A stretch of 64,000 nt of DNA. It comes from Microbacterium sp. VKM Ac-2870 (lineage in GTDB: Bacteria; Actinomycetota; Actinomycetes; Actinomycetales; Microbacteriaceae). The stretch covers positions 496,461 to 560,460 of the forward strand of contig NZ_JADKSH010000001.1 of assembly GCF_015350795.1 (NCBI RefSeq). Reading direction: 5' to 3'. Position 1 is the stretch's first letter. Each line of letters starts with the position of its first letter. Below the pieces are notes generated by a model that was given only the letters and a program-made list of their open reading frames with translations, made no database searches and was not told where the DNA came from. The position numbers and the translations under genes were made by a program. Below, piece after piece: positions 25,775 to 34,324 of the stretch.

Positions 25775-26644
25775 ATGCACACGAACGAGCCCGACGCCGA
25801 GCCCCACTCCCCCTCCGTGGCGAACGAGTCCGCTCACCCCTGGCGCCGGATGGTGTCCATCGGCGATTCGTTCACCGAAGGCATCGGCGACCCGATCCCG
25901 GGAACGGTCGGCGACCACCGCGGCTGGGCCGACCGCGTGGCCGAGGTGCTGGCGTCGCAGGTCGATGATTTCGCCTACGCCAACCTCGCTGTCCGCGGCA
26001 GGCTCATCGCGCAGATCATCGCCGACCAGGTTGAGCCCGCTCTGGCGTTGAAGCCCGACCTCATCACCTTCTCCGCGGGCGGCAACGACGTCCTTCGTCC
26101 CAACGGCGACCCGGATGCCGTGGCGCAGCAGTTCGAAGACGCGGTTGCACGCCTGAGCTCGCAGGGCGCGAACCTCGTGGTCTTCACGGGTGTCGACACG
26201 GAGTTCACCCCCGTCTTCCGGGGCATCCGCGGGCGCGTGGCGATCTACAACGAGAACATCCGGGCGATCGCCGACCGGTACGACTGCATCGTCGCGGATC
26301 AGTGGGCGCTCAAGGAAGTGCAGGACATGCGTTTCTTCGACGACGATCGCCTGCACTACAACGCTCTCGGACACCACGAGATCGCGCGCATGGTGCTGCG
26401 CGCGCTGAACGTTCCCAACGAGCTACAGCCGATGCAGCCCGACCCCATCCCCACCCTCACCTGGCGCGAAGCGCGCACGAACGATCTCGTCTGGGCGCGC
26501 ACGCACCTCGTGCCGTGGGTGCTGCGGCGTGTGCGTCACCAGTCCTCCGGAGACAACATCACGGCGAAGCGGCCTGAGCCCCTGCCGGTGACCGTCGAAG
26601 CCCCGGCGCGCGATCGCTCCGCCGGTCCCGGTCGGAACGTCTAG
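25775..26644 (+). CDS. SGNH/GDSL family hydrolase
   Basis: 289 aa. Block I SIGDSFTEGIGD (Ser32), block III AGGNDVL (Asn104) and block V DDDRLHYNALGH (Asp190, His193) give the full SGNH active site. No signal peptide; probably a cytoplasmic esterase or lipase. The ATG at 25775 has AGGAGAG upstream and a TAGCCT -10 near 25742. Divergent from the helicase. The last ~60 residues form a basic Pro-rich tail. Confidence 0.92.
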   Translation: MHTNEPDAEPHSPSVANESAHPWRRMVSIGDSFTEGIGDPIPGTVGDHRGWADRVAEVLASQVDDFAYANLAVRGRLIAQIIADQVEPALALKPDLITFSAGGNDVLRPNGDPDAVAQQFEDAVARLSSQGANLVVFTGVDTEFTPVFRGIRGRVAIYNENIRAIADRYDCIVADQWALKEVQDMRFFDDDRLHYNALGHHEIARMVLRALNVPNELQPMQPDPIPTLTWREARTNDLVWARTHLVPWVLRRVRHQSSGDNITAKRPEPLPVTVEAPARDRSAGPGRNV

Positions 26645-26654
26645 CCGGAACGGA

Positions 26655-27461
26655 TCAACGCAGCGCCCAGAGGGCGACCGCGGCGGCGGATGCGACGTTC
26701 AGCGAGTCGACGCCACCCGCCATCGGGATCGTGACGACCGTGTCGGCGGCGGCGAGCGCGCGCCGGGAAAGACCATCGCCCTCCGCGCCCATCAGCAACG
26801 CGACCTGCGGCGGCCGCGCGGCCGCGAACTCATCGAGCGCCACCGCCCCGTCGGCGAGCGCCAGAGCCGCGAGATGCAGACCCGCCCCGTGGAGCAGTTC
26901 GCGACCGGCGGCCCACCCGCCGTCGGCTTCCTCGGGCAGTCGCGTCCACGGCACCTGGAACACCGTACCCATGCTCACGCGCACACTCCGGCGGTACAAC
27001 GGGTCGGCGCAGCGGGGCGTCACGAGCACGGCGTCGGCGCCGAGGCCCGCTGCTGCCCGGAAGGCCGCTCCGACGTTGGTGTGGTCGACGATGTCTTCGA
27101 GCACCAGCACGAGTCGAGCACCGGCGACCACGTCGGCGACATCCGCGAGAGGCGGCCGATGCATAGCCGCCAGTGCCCCGCGATGCACCGCGTAGCCGGT
27201 GAGACGTTCCGCGACATCGTCGTCGACGACGTAGACGGGTGCGTCCGCGGCCAAGTGAGCGGTGTCGGCGAGCCACTTCCGCTGCACCAGCAGGGAGCGC
27301 GGACGATGACCGGCGGCGAGGGCACGGGAGATGACCTTGGCCGATTCAGCGATGTACAGGCCGCCTGCGGGTTCGAGAACGCGACGTAGCGCGACGTCCG
27401 TGAGGTCGCGGTAGTCCGCGAGACGGTCATCCGCGGGGTCGTCGATGCGCACGACAGGCAT
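26655..27461 (-). CDS. TrmH/SpoU family RNA 2'-O-methyltransferase
   Basis: 268 aa. N-terminal substrate-binding domain (about 1-95, with YIAESAKVISRALAAGH) and the SPOUT knot domain: motif 1 VDHTNVGAAFRAAAGLGAD, motif 2 ALLMGAEGDGLS and motif 3 IPMAGGVDSLNVASAAAVA. Methylates ribose in rRNA or tRNA; the exact nucleotide is not predictable. Convergent with the SGNH gene, 10 bp apart. Confidence 0.92.
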   Translation of the reverse strand: MPVVRIDDPADDRLADYRDLTDVALRRVLEPAGGLYIAESAKVISRALAAGHRPRSLLVQRKWLADTAHLAADAPVYVVDDDVAERLTGYAVHRGALAAMHRPPLADVADVVAGARLVLVLEDIVDHTNVGAAFRAAAGLGADAVLVTPRCADPLYRRSVRVSMGTVFQVPWTRLPEEADGGWAAGRELLHGAGLHLAALALADGAVALDEFAAARPPQVALLMGAEGDGLSRRALAAADTVVTIPMAGGVDSLNVASAAAVALWALR

Positions 27462-27570
27462 TCGTCCATGCTGTCATGCACCACCGGATGCCGCACGCCG
27501 CCCCCACGCGTAACCTCCGCGAAAAGCGAAGCGCGTAGGCTCGAAAGGACACCGACGGAGGGAGGGCGCC

Positions 27571-28446
27571 ATGTCGACCGTTCTCGATTTCACATCCGGG
27601 GTGTCCCCCGACTTCGATCCCGACACGGCCGCCGCGGTGGCCCGCGCGGTCGAGGCACTCGCCGGCCGCCGCGTCGCGGTACTGACCGGTGCCGGCGTCT
27701 CGACCGACTCCGGCATCCCCGACTACCGTGGGCAGGGGGCACCGACGCGCACCCCGATGACCGCGCAGCAGTTTCTCTCCAGCGCGGCATCGCGTCAGCG
27801 TTACTGGGTAGGCAGCCATCTGGGCTGGCGGGCTTTCGCCGCCGCCCATCCCAACGGCGGGCATCGCGCCCTCGCCGCGCTGGAGGCTGCGGGAGTCGCC
27901 ACGGGCGTCATCACGCAGAACGTCGACGGACTGCACGTACGCGCCGGAAGCCTGCGGGTCGTCGAGTTGCACGGGACGATGCGACGGGTGCTCTGCACGC
28001 ACTGCGGGCAGGTGTTCGACCGTCGAGATATCGGCGCCCGCGTCGAGGCCGACAATCCCTGGATCACCGTCCCGGCTGCCGTCGAACTGGGACCCGACGG
28101 CGATGTGCTCCCCGCCTCGAGCGAGGGATTCATCGTGCCCGCGTGCAGCGTCTGCAACGGCATGCTCAAGCCCGACGTGGTGTTCTTCGGCGAGTACATC
28201 CCGGTCACGAAGTTCGCCGAGGCCGAGCAGCTGGTCCAGACCAGCGAGGCACTGATCGTCGCCGGATCCTCGCTCGTGGTCAATTCCGGAATCCGTCTGC
28301 TCGAGCGCGCCCGTCGACGAAAGCTGCCCGTCGTGATCGTCAATCGTGGGCAGACGCGCGGGGACGTGCACGCCACCGTCAAGATCGACGCCGGAACGAC
28401 CGAAGTGCTGCAGGCCTTCGCAGAAGCCCTCCCCGCGGCGCGCTGA
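27571..28446 (+). CDS. Sir2 family NAD-dependent protein deacylase
   Basis: 291 aa. GAGVSTDSGIPDYRG (NAD binding), TQNVDGLH, catalytic His134 in VVELHGTM, and a four-Cys zinc site (Cys142, Cys145, Cys192, Cys195) followed by KPDVVFFGEYIP and GSSLVVNSG. Removes acyl groups from lysines using NAD. ATG at 27571 with GGAGGGAGGG site and a TAGGCT -10 near 27535. Followed 30 bp later by the histidine phosphatase gene, which has its own promoter. Confidence 0.94.
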   Translation: MSTVLDFTSGVSPDFDPDTAAAVARAVEALAGRRVAVLTGAGVSTDSGIPDYRGQGAPTRTPMTAQQFLSSAASRQRYWVGSHLGWRAFAAAHPNGGHRALAALEAAGVATGVITQNVDGLHVRAGSLRVVELHGTMRRVLCTHCGQVFDRRDIGARVEADNPWITVPAAVELGPDGDVLPASSEGFIVPACSVCNGMLKPDVVFFGEYIPVTKFAEAEQLVQTSEALIVAGSSLVVNSGIRLLERARRRKLPVVIVNRGQTRGDVHATVKIDAGTTEVLQAFAEALPAAR

Positions 28447-28476
28447 GCCCCCGCCGCACTCACCTAGGCTCGAACG

Positions 28477-29085
28477 GTGACGACTCTGATCCTCGTGCGC
28501 CACGGTGAGACCGACTGGAATGCGGCGCGTCGCATTCAGGGCTCCACCGACATCGCCCTCAATGACACCGGGCGCGCGCAGGCGAGAGAGCTCGCCGAGC
28601 GTCTGCGCGGCGAGCTTGCGGGAGCAGGGCGGCTCGTCGTGTCGGCGAGCGATCTGTCGCGCGCGGCAGAGACCGCACAGATCATCGCGGCACGCCTCGG
28701 AGTCGACCCGCCGCGCACGTATCGCCAACTGCGGGAGCGCTCGTACGGAATCGCCGAGGGCGTGAGCGTCGACGAGATGCGGCGCCGCTGGGGCAGCTGG
28801 GCCGATGCCGACATCCCCGAAGCGGAGAGCTGGCCCGACGTGCGTCGGCGGGCGCTCGCCGGACTGCAGCGGGCCGTCCGCGACGCGCGCCGCGAGACGG
28901 CCCCGTCCGGCCCGACAGTCATCGTCGTCACACACGGCGCGCTCATCCGTGAAGTGATCCGGCACGCCTCCTCGGGGGCGTTCCCGCACGAGGGCGAGCG
29001 CTTGGCGAACGCGTCGACCCACACCTTTCTGCTGGAGCGCGACCGCCTGAGCGTCCGCTCGTACGCCGCGGTGCCGCTCGCCTGA
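28477..29085 (+). CDS. Histidine phosphatase family protein (phosphoglycerate mutase-like)
   Basis: 202 aa. The RHG motif LVRHGETDWN (phospho-His) is at the N-terminus, with ASDLSRAAETAQIIA, RERSYGIAEG and the second catalytic His in VVTHGALIREV. Could dephosphorylate small phosphoesters; the family is broad. The GTG at 28477 comes 6 nt after TAGGCT (28465-28470) with no ribosome site, a textbook leaderless start. Confidence 0.9.
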   Translation: MTTLILVRHGETDWNAARRIQGSTDIALNDTGRAQARELAERLRGELAGAGRLVVSASDLSRAAETAQIIAARLGVDPPRTYRQLRERSYGIAEGVSVDEMRRRWGSWADADIPEAESWPDVRRRALAGLQRAVRDARRETAPSGPTVIVVTHGALIREVIRHASSGAFPHEGERLANASTHTFLLERDRLSVRSYAAVPLA

Positions 29086-29102
29086 GCACGCAAGCGCCGC
29101 CC

Positions 29103-29133
29103 GCTGCGGTGATCCGCCGCGATCACCCGCAGC
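29103..29133. terminator. Bidirectional hairpin between phosphatase and CitE-like genes
   Basis: GCTGCGGTGATC (29103-29114) pairs with GATCACCCGCAGC (29121-29133) with one bulged C and a 6-nt loop, between convergent genes. It ends right at the last base before the CitE-like stop. Confidence 0.7.
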
Positions 29134-29946
29134 TCAGCCGTGACGCGCGAGCACGGCGCGCGCGTGACGGAGCACAGGCTCGTCGATCATGCGCCCGCCG
29201 TGGCGGAAGACGCCGCGCTCGCCGTCCGCGGCCGCCAGCACCCCGCGCGCCCACGCGAACGTCGCGGCGTCGGGACGATAAGCCTCACGGATGATGGCGA
29301 CCTGCGCCGGGTGGATGCATGCCGTGGCGGCGAAGCCGCTGGCCGCGGCATCCCTGGCTTCGCGCGCGAGGCCCTTCTCGTCCGCGATCTCCACGTGCAC
29401 CGCATCGATCGCGGAGATGCCGGCCGCGCCGGCGGCGAGGAGCACGCGCGAGCGTGCATGCCGGGCGATGTCGCGGTACTTGCCCTTCGGTGTGCGACTG
29501 GATGTGCCGCCGATCGAGGCGACGAGGTCTTCGGCGCCCCACAGCAGTGCGATGACGTTGGGCTGCGCCGCGATCTTCTCCGCAGATGCGACGCCGCGCG
29601 CCGTCTCGCAGAGCGCGACAACCTCGAACCGCGGGTCGATCCGGCTGATCGCCTTCGCCGACTCGGCTTTTGCGACCATGACACGCCGGTAGTCGGTCTG
29701 GGAGAGCGTCGCGAGATCGGATCCGATCTCGACCGACTCGAGCGGGTTGACCCGCACGATCACCCGGTCGGGATCGAGGTGTGAGTCGATGAGAGCCCCG
29801 CGCGCGGCGATCTTGTCGGCGGGAGCGACGGCATCTTCGAGGTCGAGGATGACGGCATCGGCACGCTCCGCCGCTTTGCCAAATCGTTCGGGGCGATCGG
29901 CCGGGCAGAACAGGAGGGCGGGTCCGAGGTCGAAGGAAGCGCTCAT
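29134..29946 (-). CDS. HpcH/HpaI aldolase / CitE-like CoA ester lyase
   Basis: 270 aa. LLFCPADRPERF, VILDLEDAVAP (metal-binding Asp/Glu), VIVRVNPLES, VVALCETARGV and LLWGAEDLVASIG are the CitE-like family motifs. Members cleave (3S)-malyl-CoA, citramalyl-CoA or similar. Adjacent to an acyl-CoA dehydrogenase, which suits a role in short-chain acyl-CoA breakdown. The ATG at 29946 is 6 nt after TAGCCT (29953-29958), whose TAG is also the stop codon of the dehydrogenase gene. Confidence 0.9.
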   Translation of the reverse strand: MSASFDLGPALLFCPADRPERFGKAAERADAVILDLEDAVAPADKIAARGALIDSHLDPDRVIVRVNPLESVEIGSDLATLSQTDYRRVMVAKAESAKAISRIDPRFEVVALCETARGVASAEKIAAQPNVIALLWGAEDLVASIGGTSSRTPKGKYRDIARHARSRVLLAAGAAGISAIDAVHVEIADEKGLAREARDAAASGFAATACIHPAQVAIIREAYRPDAATFAWARGVLAAADGERGVFRHGGRMIDEPVLRHARAVLARHG

Positions 29947-29955
29947 GACCTCAGG

Positions 29956-31143
29956 CTACCGACCACTCGGTGCCGGCCCGGTGAGTCCCAGCGCCCGGGC
30001 GATGACGAGAAGCTGGACCTCGGTCGTGCCCTCCCCGATCTCCAGGATCTTGGAGTCCCGATAGTGTCGCGCGACCGGATATTCGTTCATGAAGCCATTG
30101 CCGCCGAAGATCTGGGTCGCGTCGCGGGCGTTGTCCATCGCGGCATCGCTCGCCGTGAGCTTGGCGAGAGCCGCCGCAGCGGCGAACGGACGACCCGTGT
30201 CACGCAGGCGCGCGGCGTGGATCCAGGCGAGTCGCGACACATGCACGCGCTGCTGCATCCGGGCGAGCCTGAACTGGATCGACTGACGCGTGCCGAGGCG
30301 CTCGCCGAAGACGATGCGCGTGCCGGCGTAGTCGAGGGCAGCCTCGAGACACCCTTCCGCCGCACCGGTCGACAGCGCCGCGATGGCGATGCGACCCTCG
30401 TCGAGGATGCTGAGGAAGTTCGCAAAACCGCGGCCCCGCTCCCCCAGCAGGTTCTCCTCCGGCACCCGTGCGCCATCGAAGCTGAGCGGATGGGTGTCGG
30501 AGGCGTGCCAACCGACCTTGTCGTATGCCGGACCCACCGTGAACCCCGCGGTGCCGGAGGGCACGATGATCGTCGAGATCTCCTTACGATCGCCGACAGT
30601 GCCGGTCACGGCCGTGACCGTGACGAAGCGGGTGATCGCGGTCCCCGAGTTCGTGATGAACTGCTTCGCGCCGTCGATGACCCACTCGCCGGCGTCGAGG
30701 CGGGCGGTGGTGCGGGTACCTCCCGCGTCGGAGCCCGCCTCGGGCTCGGTGAGACCGAATCCGGCGAGCGCGCGCCCGCTGAGGAGGTCCGGGAGCAGGG
30801 CACGGCGCTGTGCGTCGGTGCCGAAGCGATAGACCGGCATCGCACCGAGGCTCACTCCCGCTTCGAGCGTGATGGCGATCGATTGATCCACCCGCGCCAA
30901 CGCCTCGATCGCGAGCCCCAGAGTGAGATAGTCGCCACCCTGGCCGCCGACGTCTTCGGAGAAGGGAAGACCGAACAGGCCCATCTCCCCCATTTCGGCC
31001 ACGATGTCCAGCGGCAGCGTCTTCGTCCGGTCCGCTTCGTACGCCTGAAGTGCCACGCGTTCGTCGGCGAACGCGCGTACCAGGCCGGCCAGCTCACGCT
31101 CTTCGTCGCTCAGGCCGTACTCGTACGGATCGAGAATCGCCAT
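29956..31143 (-). CDS. Acyl-CoA dehydrogenase
   Basis: 395 aa from the ATG at 31143 (GGAG 8 nt upstream). Features of the family: FGLTEPEAGSDAGGTRTTA in the FAD/substrate-binding domain, WVIDGAKQFITNSG, and the C-terminal ATQIFGGNGFMNEYPVARHYRDSK (given in part: FGGNGFMNEYPV). Oxidises an acyl-CoA to enoyl-CoA using FAD; glutaryl-, isovaleryl- or butyryl-like substrates are possible. The divergent TetR gene and two palindromic sites between them suggest direct control by that regulator. Confidence 0.93.
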   Translation of the reverse strand: MAILDPYEYGLSDEERELAGLVRAFADERVALQAYEADRTKTLPLDIVAEMGEMGLFGLPFSEDVGGQGGDYLTLGLAIEALARVDQSIAITLEAGVSLGAMPVYRFGTDAQRRALLPDLLSGRALAGFGLTEPEAGSDAGGTRTTARLDAGEWVIDGAKQFITNSGTAITRFVTVTAVTGTVGDRKEISTIIVPSGTAGFTVGPAYDKVGWHASDTHPLSFDGARVPEENLLGERGRGFANFLSILDEGRIAIAALSTGAAEGCLEAALDYAGTRIVFGERLGTRQSIQFRLARMQQRVHVSRLAWIHAARLRDTGRPFAAAAALAKLTASDAAMDNARDATQIFGGNGFMNEYPVARHYRDSKILEIGEGTTEVQLLVIARALGLTGPAPSGR

Positions 31144-31212
31144 GGCATCTCCTTCGATGTCGCGGTCGCATAACGCCTCCCGCGATCTCGTGGCGTGCGG
31201 AAGGACACCTGG

Positions 31213-31256
31213 GTTAGTGTGCACTAACCCACCGGTCCAGGTTAGCGAGGATTAAC
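31213..31256. promoter_or_regulatory. Two TetR-type operator candidates in the acyl-CoA dehydrogenase/tetR spacer
   Basis: Site 1: GTTAGTG-TG-CACTAAC, perfect 7-bp arms (31213-31228). Site 2: GTTAGCGAGGATTAAC (31241-31256), the same length with matching outer GTTA/TAAC but imperfect inside. The centres are 28 bp apart. Site 2 ends 4 bp before the tetR ATG. Confidence 0.7.
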
Positions 31257-31260
31257 TGGA

Positions 31261-31884
31261 ATGACAACGCGTTCGTCGGCATCGCGCACCACGCGCGAAC
31301 GAGCCAAGGCGCAGCGCGCCGATTCGCTGTTGGAGGCGGCCGCGCATCTGTTCGCCGAACACGGATTCGACGGCGTCAGCCTCGAAGACCTGGGCACGGC
31401 CGTCGGCATCACTGGGCCGGCCGTCTACCGCCACTTCGACAGCAAACGCGCCCTGCTGGGAGCGATCCTGCTGCGTGCCAGCGAGGATCTGCTGGCCGGC
31501 GGACAACGCGTGACCGCCGCCGGTCGGGCGCCCGACCGAGCGTTGCGCGACCTCGTCGACTTCCACGTCGAATTCGCCGTGCACAGCGCCGCCGTCATCC
31601 GTGTGCACGATCGCGACCTCACGAGCCTCAGCGATGCCGACCGTCACGCGGTACGGCGCCTGCAGCGTCAGTATGTCGAGCTGTGGGTCGGCGTCTTGCG
31701 GGCCGTCCATCCCGCGCGCAGCGAAACGGAGCTGCGCGTGCGCGCGCACGCAGGGTTCGGACTGATCAACTCCACGCCCTACGCCGTGCGCACGCTCCGC
31801 GAGGTCGCCGTGGATGCCGACACCGACGAGCTCCTGCGCGGCGTGCTGTCCGAGATGGCTTACGCCGCCCTGTCGGCGCGCTGA
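31261..31884 (+). CDS. TetR family transcriptional regulator
   Basis: 207 aa. N-terminal helix-turn-helix (about 20-65): LLEAAAHLFAEHGFDGVSLEDLG, ITGPAVYRHFDSKRALL (in part). The C-terminal domain has HVEFAVHSAAVIRVHDRDL and resembles regulators of acyl-CoA metabolism (KstR2/FadR-like group) in actinobacteria. ATG at 31261. Likely represses itself and the divergent acyl-CoA dehydrogenase gene through the palindromes in the 117-bp spacer. Convergent with the E2 gene, 14 bp apart. Confidence 0.92.
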   Translation: MTTRSSASRTTRERAKAQRADSLLEAAAHLFAEHGFDGVSLEDLGTAVGITGPAVYRHFDSKRALLGAILLRASEDLLAGGQRVTAAGRAPDRALRDLVDFHVEFAVHSAAVIRVHDRDLTSLSDADRHAVRRLQRQYVELWVGVLRAVHPARSETELRVRAHAGFGLINSTPYAVRTLREVAVDADTDELLRGVLSEMAYAALSAR

Positions 31885-31898
31885 TCCACGCACACCGT

Positions 31899-33317
31899 TC
31901 ACAGGAGGAGCATCGCGCGTCCTGGCTCGCGGAGCACGTCGCCGACCGCGGTGAGGAAACGCGCCGCCTGCTCGCCGTCCACGAGCCGATGATCGAACGA
32001 CAGGCTGAGCGTCATGATGTCGCGCAGCACGATCTGGCCGTCGTGCTCCCACGGCCGACGACGCACCGAACCCAAGCCCAAGATGCCGGCTTCGCCGGGG
32101 TTGAGGATGGGGGTTCCCGCGTCGATGCCGAAGACTCCGAAGTTGGTGATCGAGAAGGTGCCGCCCGACAGAGCTGCCGGGGTGGTGCGGCCAGAGCGCG
32201 CGGTCTCTGCCAATGCACCGATCGCGTCGGCCAACTCGACGAGCGTCAGCCGGTCCGCGTCGGCGACGTTGGGTACGACGAGCCCTCGCTCGGTCGCGGC
32301 GGCGATCCCGAGGTTCACATAGTGGTACTGGACGATCTCACCGGCGGCCTCGTCCCACGCCGTGTTCAGCGTCGGCTCGGCCCGCAGGGCGAGGCATACC
32401 GCCTTGGCGGCGACCGCCATGATTCCGACGCGGTGACCGTCGAGCCGTCGGTCGGCGCGCAGCCCGCTGACCAAACGCGTGGTCTCCGACACATCGACCT
32501 CGAGGAAGGTCGTCACGTGCGGCGCCGTGAACGCGCTGCGGACCATCGCCGCCGCCGTGTGCTTGCGGATGCCGCGGATCGGCACGCGACTCTCGCGCTC
32601 GAAGGCGCCGCGAGCAGCGACCCCCCGAGGCGAAGACGGCGTCTGCTCGGGCGTCGACGCGCCGAGCGACGCGGCGTACTCGTCGACGTCCTCGCGACGG
32701 ATGATGCTCGACACGCCCGACGCCTCGACCAGCGCCAGATCGATGCCGCGCTCGCGCGCATAGGCGCGGACCGGGGGCGTCGATCGGGGGCGCTCATGCC
32801 GCACATCCTCTACCGGCGCCGGCGCGACCGCGTCGTGCGGCGCGTCGGTGAGCACCGAGCCGCCGGCGGCACTCGGCGCCGGCACATCCCGAGTGGTGCG
32901 CGGCCGCCGCTGCGGACGTCCGGCGCCGCGCGGCGCGGCCCCGTACCCCACGAGGTTGGGAACCGTCGCCTCGGCGCCCGCAACCTCGTCTCCCGCGGCG
33001 GGAGCCGCATCAGCGGCGGCGTCGGTCGGAGCCACGCGGCCGGCGTCGGGCTCGGCCGGAGTGCTCACGGCATCCTCTCCGGCGACTTCGAAGGCGATGA
33101 GAGGGGAGCCCACCTCGACCACATCGCCCGCGTCGGCGTGAAGGGTAGTCACGATGCCCGCAAACGGCGAGGGCAGCTCGACGATGGCTTTGGCCGTCTC
33201 CACCTCGGCGATCGGCTGGTTGAGAGTGACCTCCTCGCCCTGCGCGACGAGCCACTGCACGATCTCCGCCTCGGGAAGCCCCTCGCCGAGGTCGGGCAGA
33301 CGGAATTCGGCGATCAC
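31899..33317 (-). CDS. 2-oxoacid dehydrogenase E2 (dihydrolipoamide acyltransferase)
   Basis: 472 aa from the GTG at 33317, overlapping the E1 beta stop by 4 bp. One lipoyl domain (Lys43 in EVETAKAIVELP), a linker rich in Ala/Pro, a peripheral-subunit-binding domain (about 225-260, VRAYARERGIDLALVEASG), another linker, then the catalytic domain with VPIRGIRKHTAAAMVRS and the active-site His443/Asp447 in SFDHRLVDGEQ. With one lipoyl domain and adjacent alpha2beta2-type E1 genes, a branched-chain keto acid complex is the best guess; no E3 gene is nearby. Confidence 0.93.
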   Translation of the reverse strand: MIAEFRLPDLGEGLPEAEIVQWLVAQGEEVTLNQPIAEVETAKAIVELPSPFAGIVTTLHADAGDVVEVGSPLIAFEVAGEDAVSTPAEPDAGRVAPTDAAADAAPAAGDEVAGAEATVPNLVGYGAAPRGAGRPQRRPRTTRDVPAPSAAGGSVLTDAPHDAVAPAPVEDVRHERPRSTPPVRAYARERGIDLALVEASGVSSIIRREDVDEYAASLGASTPEQTPSSPRGVAARGAFERESRVPIRGIRKHTAAAMVRSAFTAPHVTTFLEVDVSETTRLVSGLRADRRLDGHRVGIMAVAAKAVCLALRAEPTLNTAWDEAAGEIVQYHYVNLGIAAATERGLVVPNVADADRLTLVELADAIGALAETARSGRTTPAALSGGTFSITNFGVFGIDAGTPILNPGEAGILGLGSVRRRPWEHDGQIVLRDIMTLSLSFDHRLVDGEQAARFLTAVGDVLREPGRAMLLL

Positions 33318-34324
33318 AGCTCGACTCCCGTCAGGCTGTTGGGTCGGTCGAGCACTCGGTCGACGGCATCGAGCACCCGATCGAGGTCGGGAATGTGGTG
33401 CTTCTCGAGCTTGGCCGGCGGATACGGGATGTCGAGACCCGTGACCCTCGCGGGGGCCGCCTCGAGGTAGTGGAAACACTGCTCGGTCACGCTGGCGATG
33501 ATCTCCGCGGCGACGCCGGCCTCTCCGCCGGCCTCGTGCGTCACGACGAGGCGTCCGGTCTTGCGAACCGACGCCGATACCGTGCGGTAGTCGACCGGAG
33601 AGAGCGAGCGCAGATCGATGACTTCGAGAGAGATGCCCTCGTCTTCGGCTGCCTGTGCGGCATCCAGCGCCGTCGTCACCTGGGCACCGTAGGTCACGAT
33701 CGTGGCGTCGGTGCCCGGCCGGACGACCCGCGCCAAGCCCATCGGTGCCGCATCGGCGATGTCGGCGTCGAGGTCGACCTCGCCCTTCGTGTGATACAGC
33801 CGTTTGGGCTCGAAGAAGACCACCGGATCGTCGCAGGCGATGGCCTGCTGCAGTACCGTGTACGCGTCTTGCGGGTTCGAGACCGCGACGACACGGAGCC
33901 CGGCGGTGTGGACGAAGTACGCCTCCGGCGACTCCGAATGATGCTCCGCGGCGCCGACGCCGCCGGCCCACGGGATCCGGATCGTGAGGGGCACCGTGAC
34001 ACGACCCTGAGTGCGGTAATGCAGCTTCGCCACCTGACAGACGATCTGGTCGAAGGCCGGGTAGACGAAGCCGTCGAACTGGATCTCGACCACGGGCCGG
34101 AACCCGCGCATCGCCAGACCCACCGCGGTGCCGACGATGCCAGACTCGGCCAGAGGAGTGTCGACGACGCGTTTGGGCCCGAACTCGTCGAGCAGACCGT
34201 CGGTGATCCGGAACACGCCGCCCAGCCGCCCGATATCCTCCCCCATCACCAGAACGCGATCGTCGTCGGCCATCGCGTGCCGCAGGCCCGCGGTGAGCGC
34301 CTTACCCATCGTCAGTTGCGTCAT
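33314..34324 (-). CDS. 2-oxoacid dehydrogenase E1 component, beta subunit
   Basis: 336 aa. GEDIGRLGGVFRITDGL, DTPLAESGIVGTAVGLAMRG and PAFDQIVCQVAK are the transketolase-like Pyr domain motifs, and the C-terminal half has VVRPGTDATIVTYGAQV and VTHEAGGEAGVAAEI. With the alpha subunit it decarboxylates a 2-oxoacid using thiamine diphosphate. It overlaps both neighbours by 4 bp, so translation of the three genes is coupled. Confidence 0.94.
   Translation of the reverse strand: MTQLTMGKALTAGLRHAMADDDRVLVMGEDIGRLGGVFRITDGLLDEFGPKRVVDTPLAESGIVGTAVGLAMRGFRPVVEIQFDGFVYPAFDQIVCQVAKLHYRTQGRVTVPLTIRIPWAGGVGAAEHHSESPEAYFVHTAGLRVVAVSNPQDAYTVLQQAIACDDPVVFFEPKRLYHTKGEVDLDADIADAAPMGLARVVRPGTDATIVTYGAQVTTALDAAQAAEDEGISLEVIDLRSLSPVDYRTVSASVRKTGRLVVTHEAGGEAGVAAEIIASVTEQCFHYLEAAPARVTGLDIPYPPAKLEKHHIPDLDRVLDAVDRVLDRPNSLTGVEL

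Noticed and set aside
27571..28446. Sir2 protein as a defence (DSR/Thoeris-like) component
   Set aside because: It is a compact class sirtuin with an intact zinc site and normal length, standing alone; defence Sir2 proteins are larger fusions or paired.
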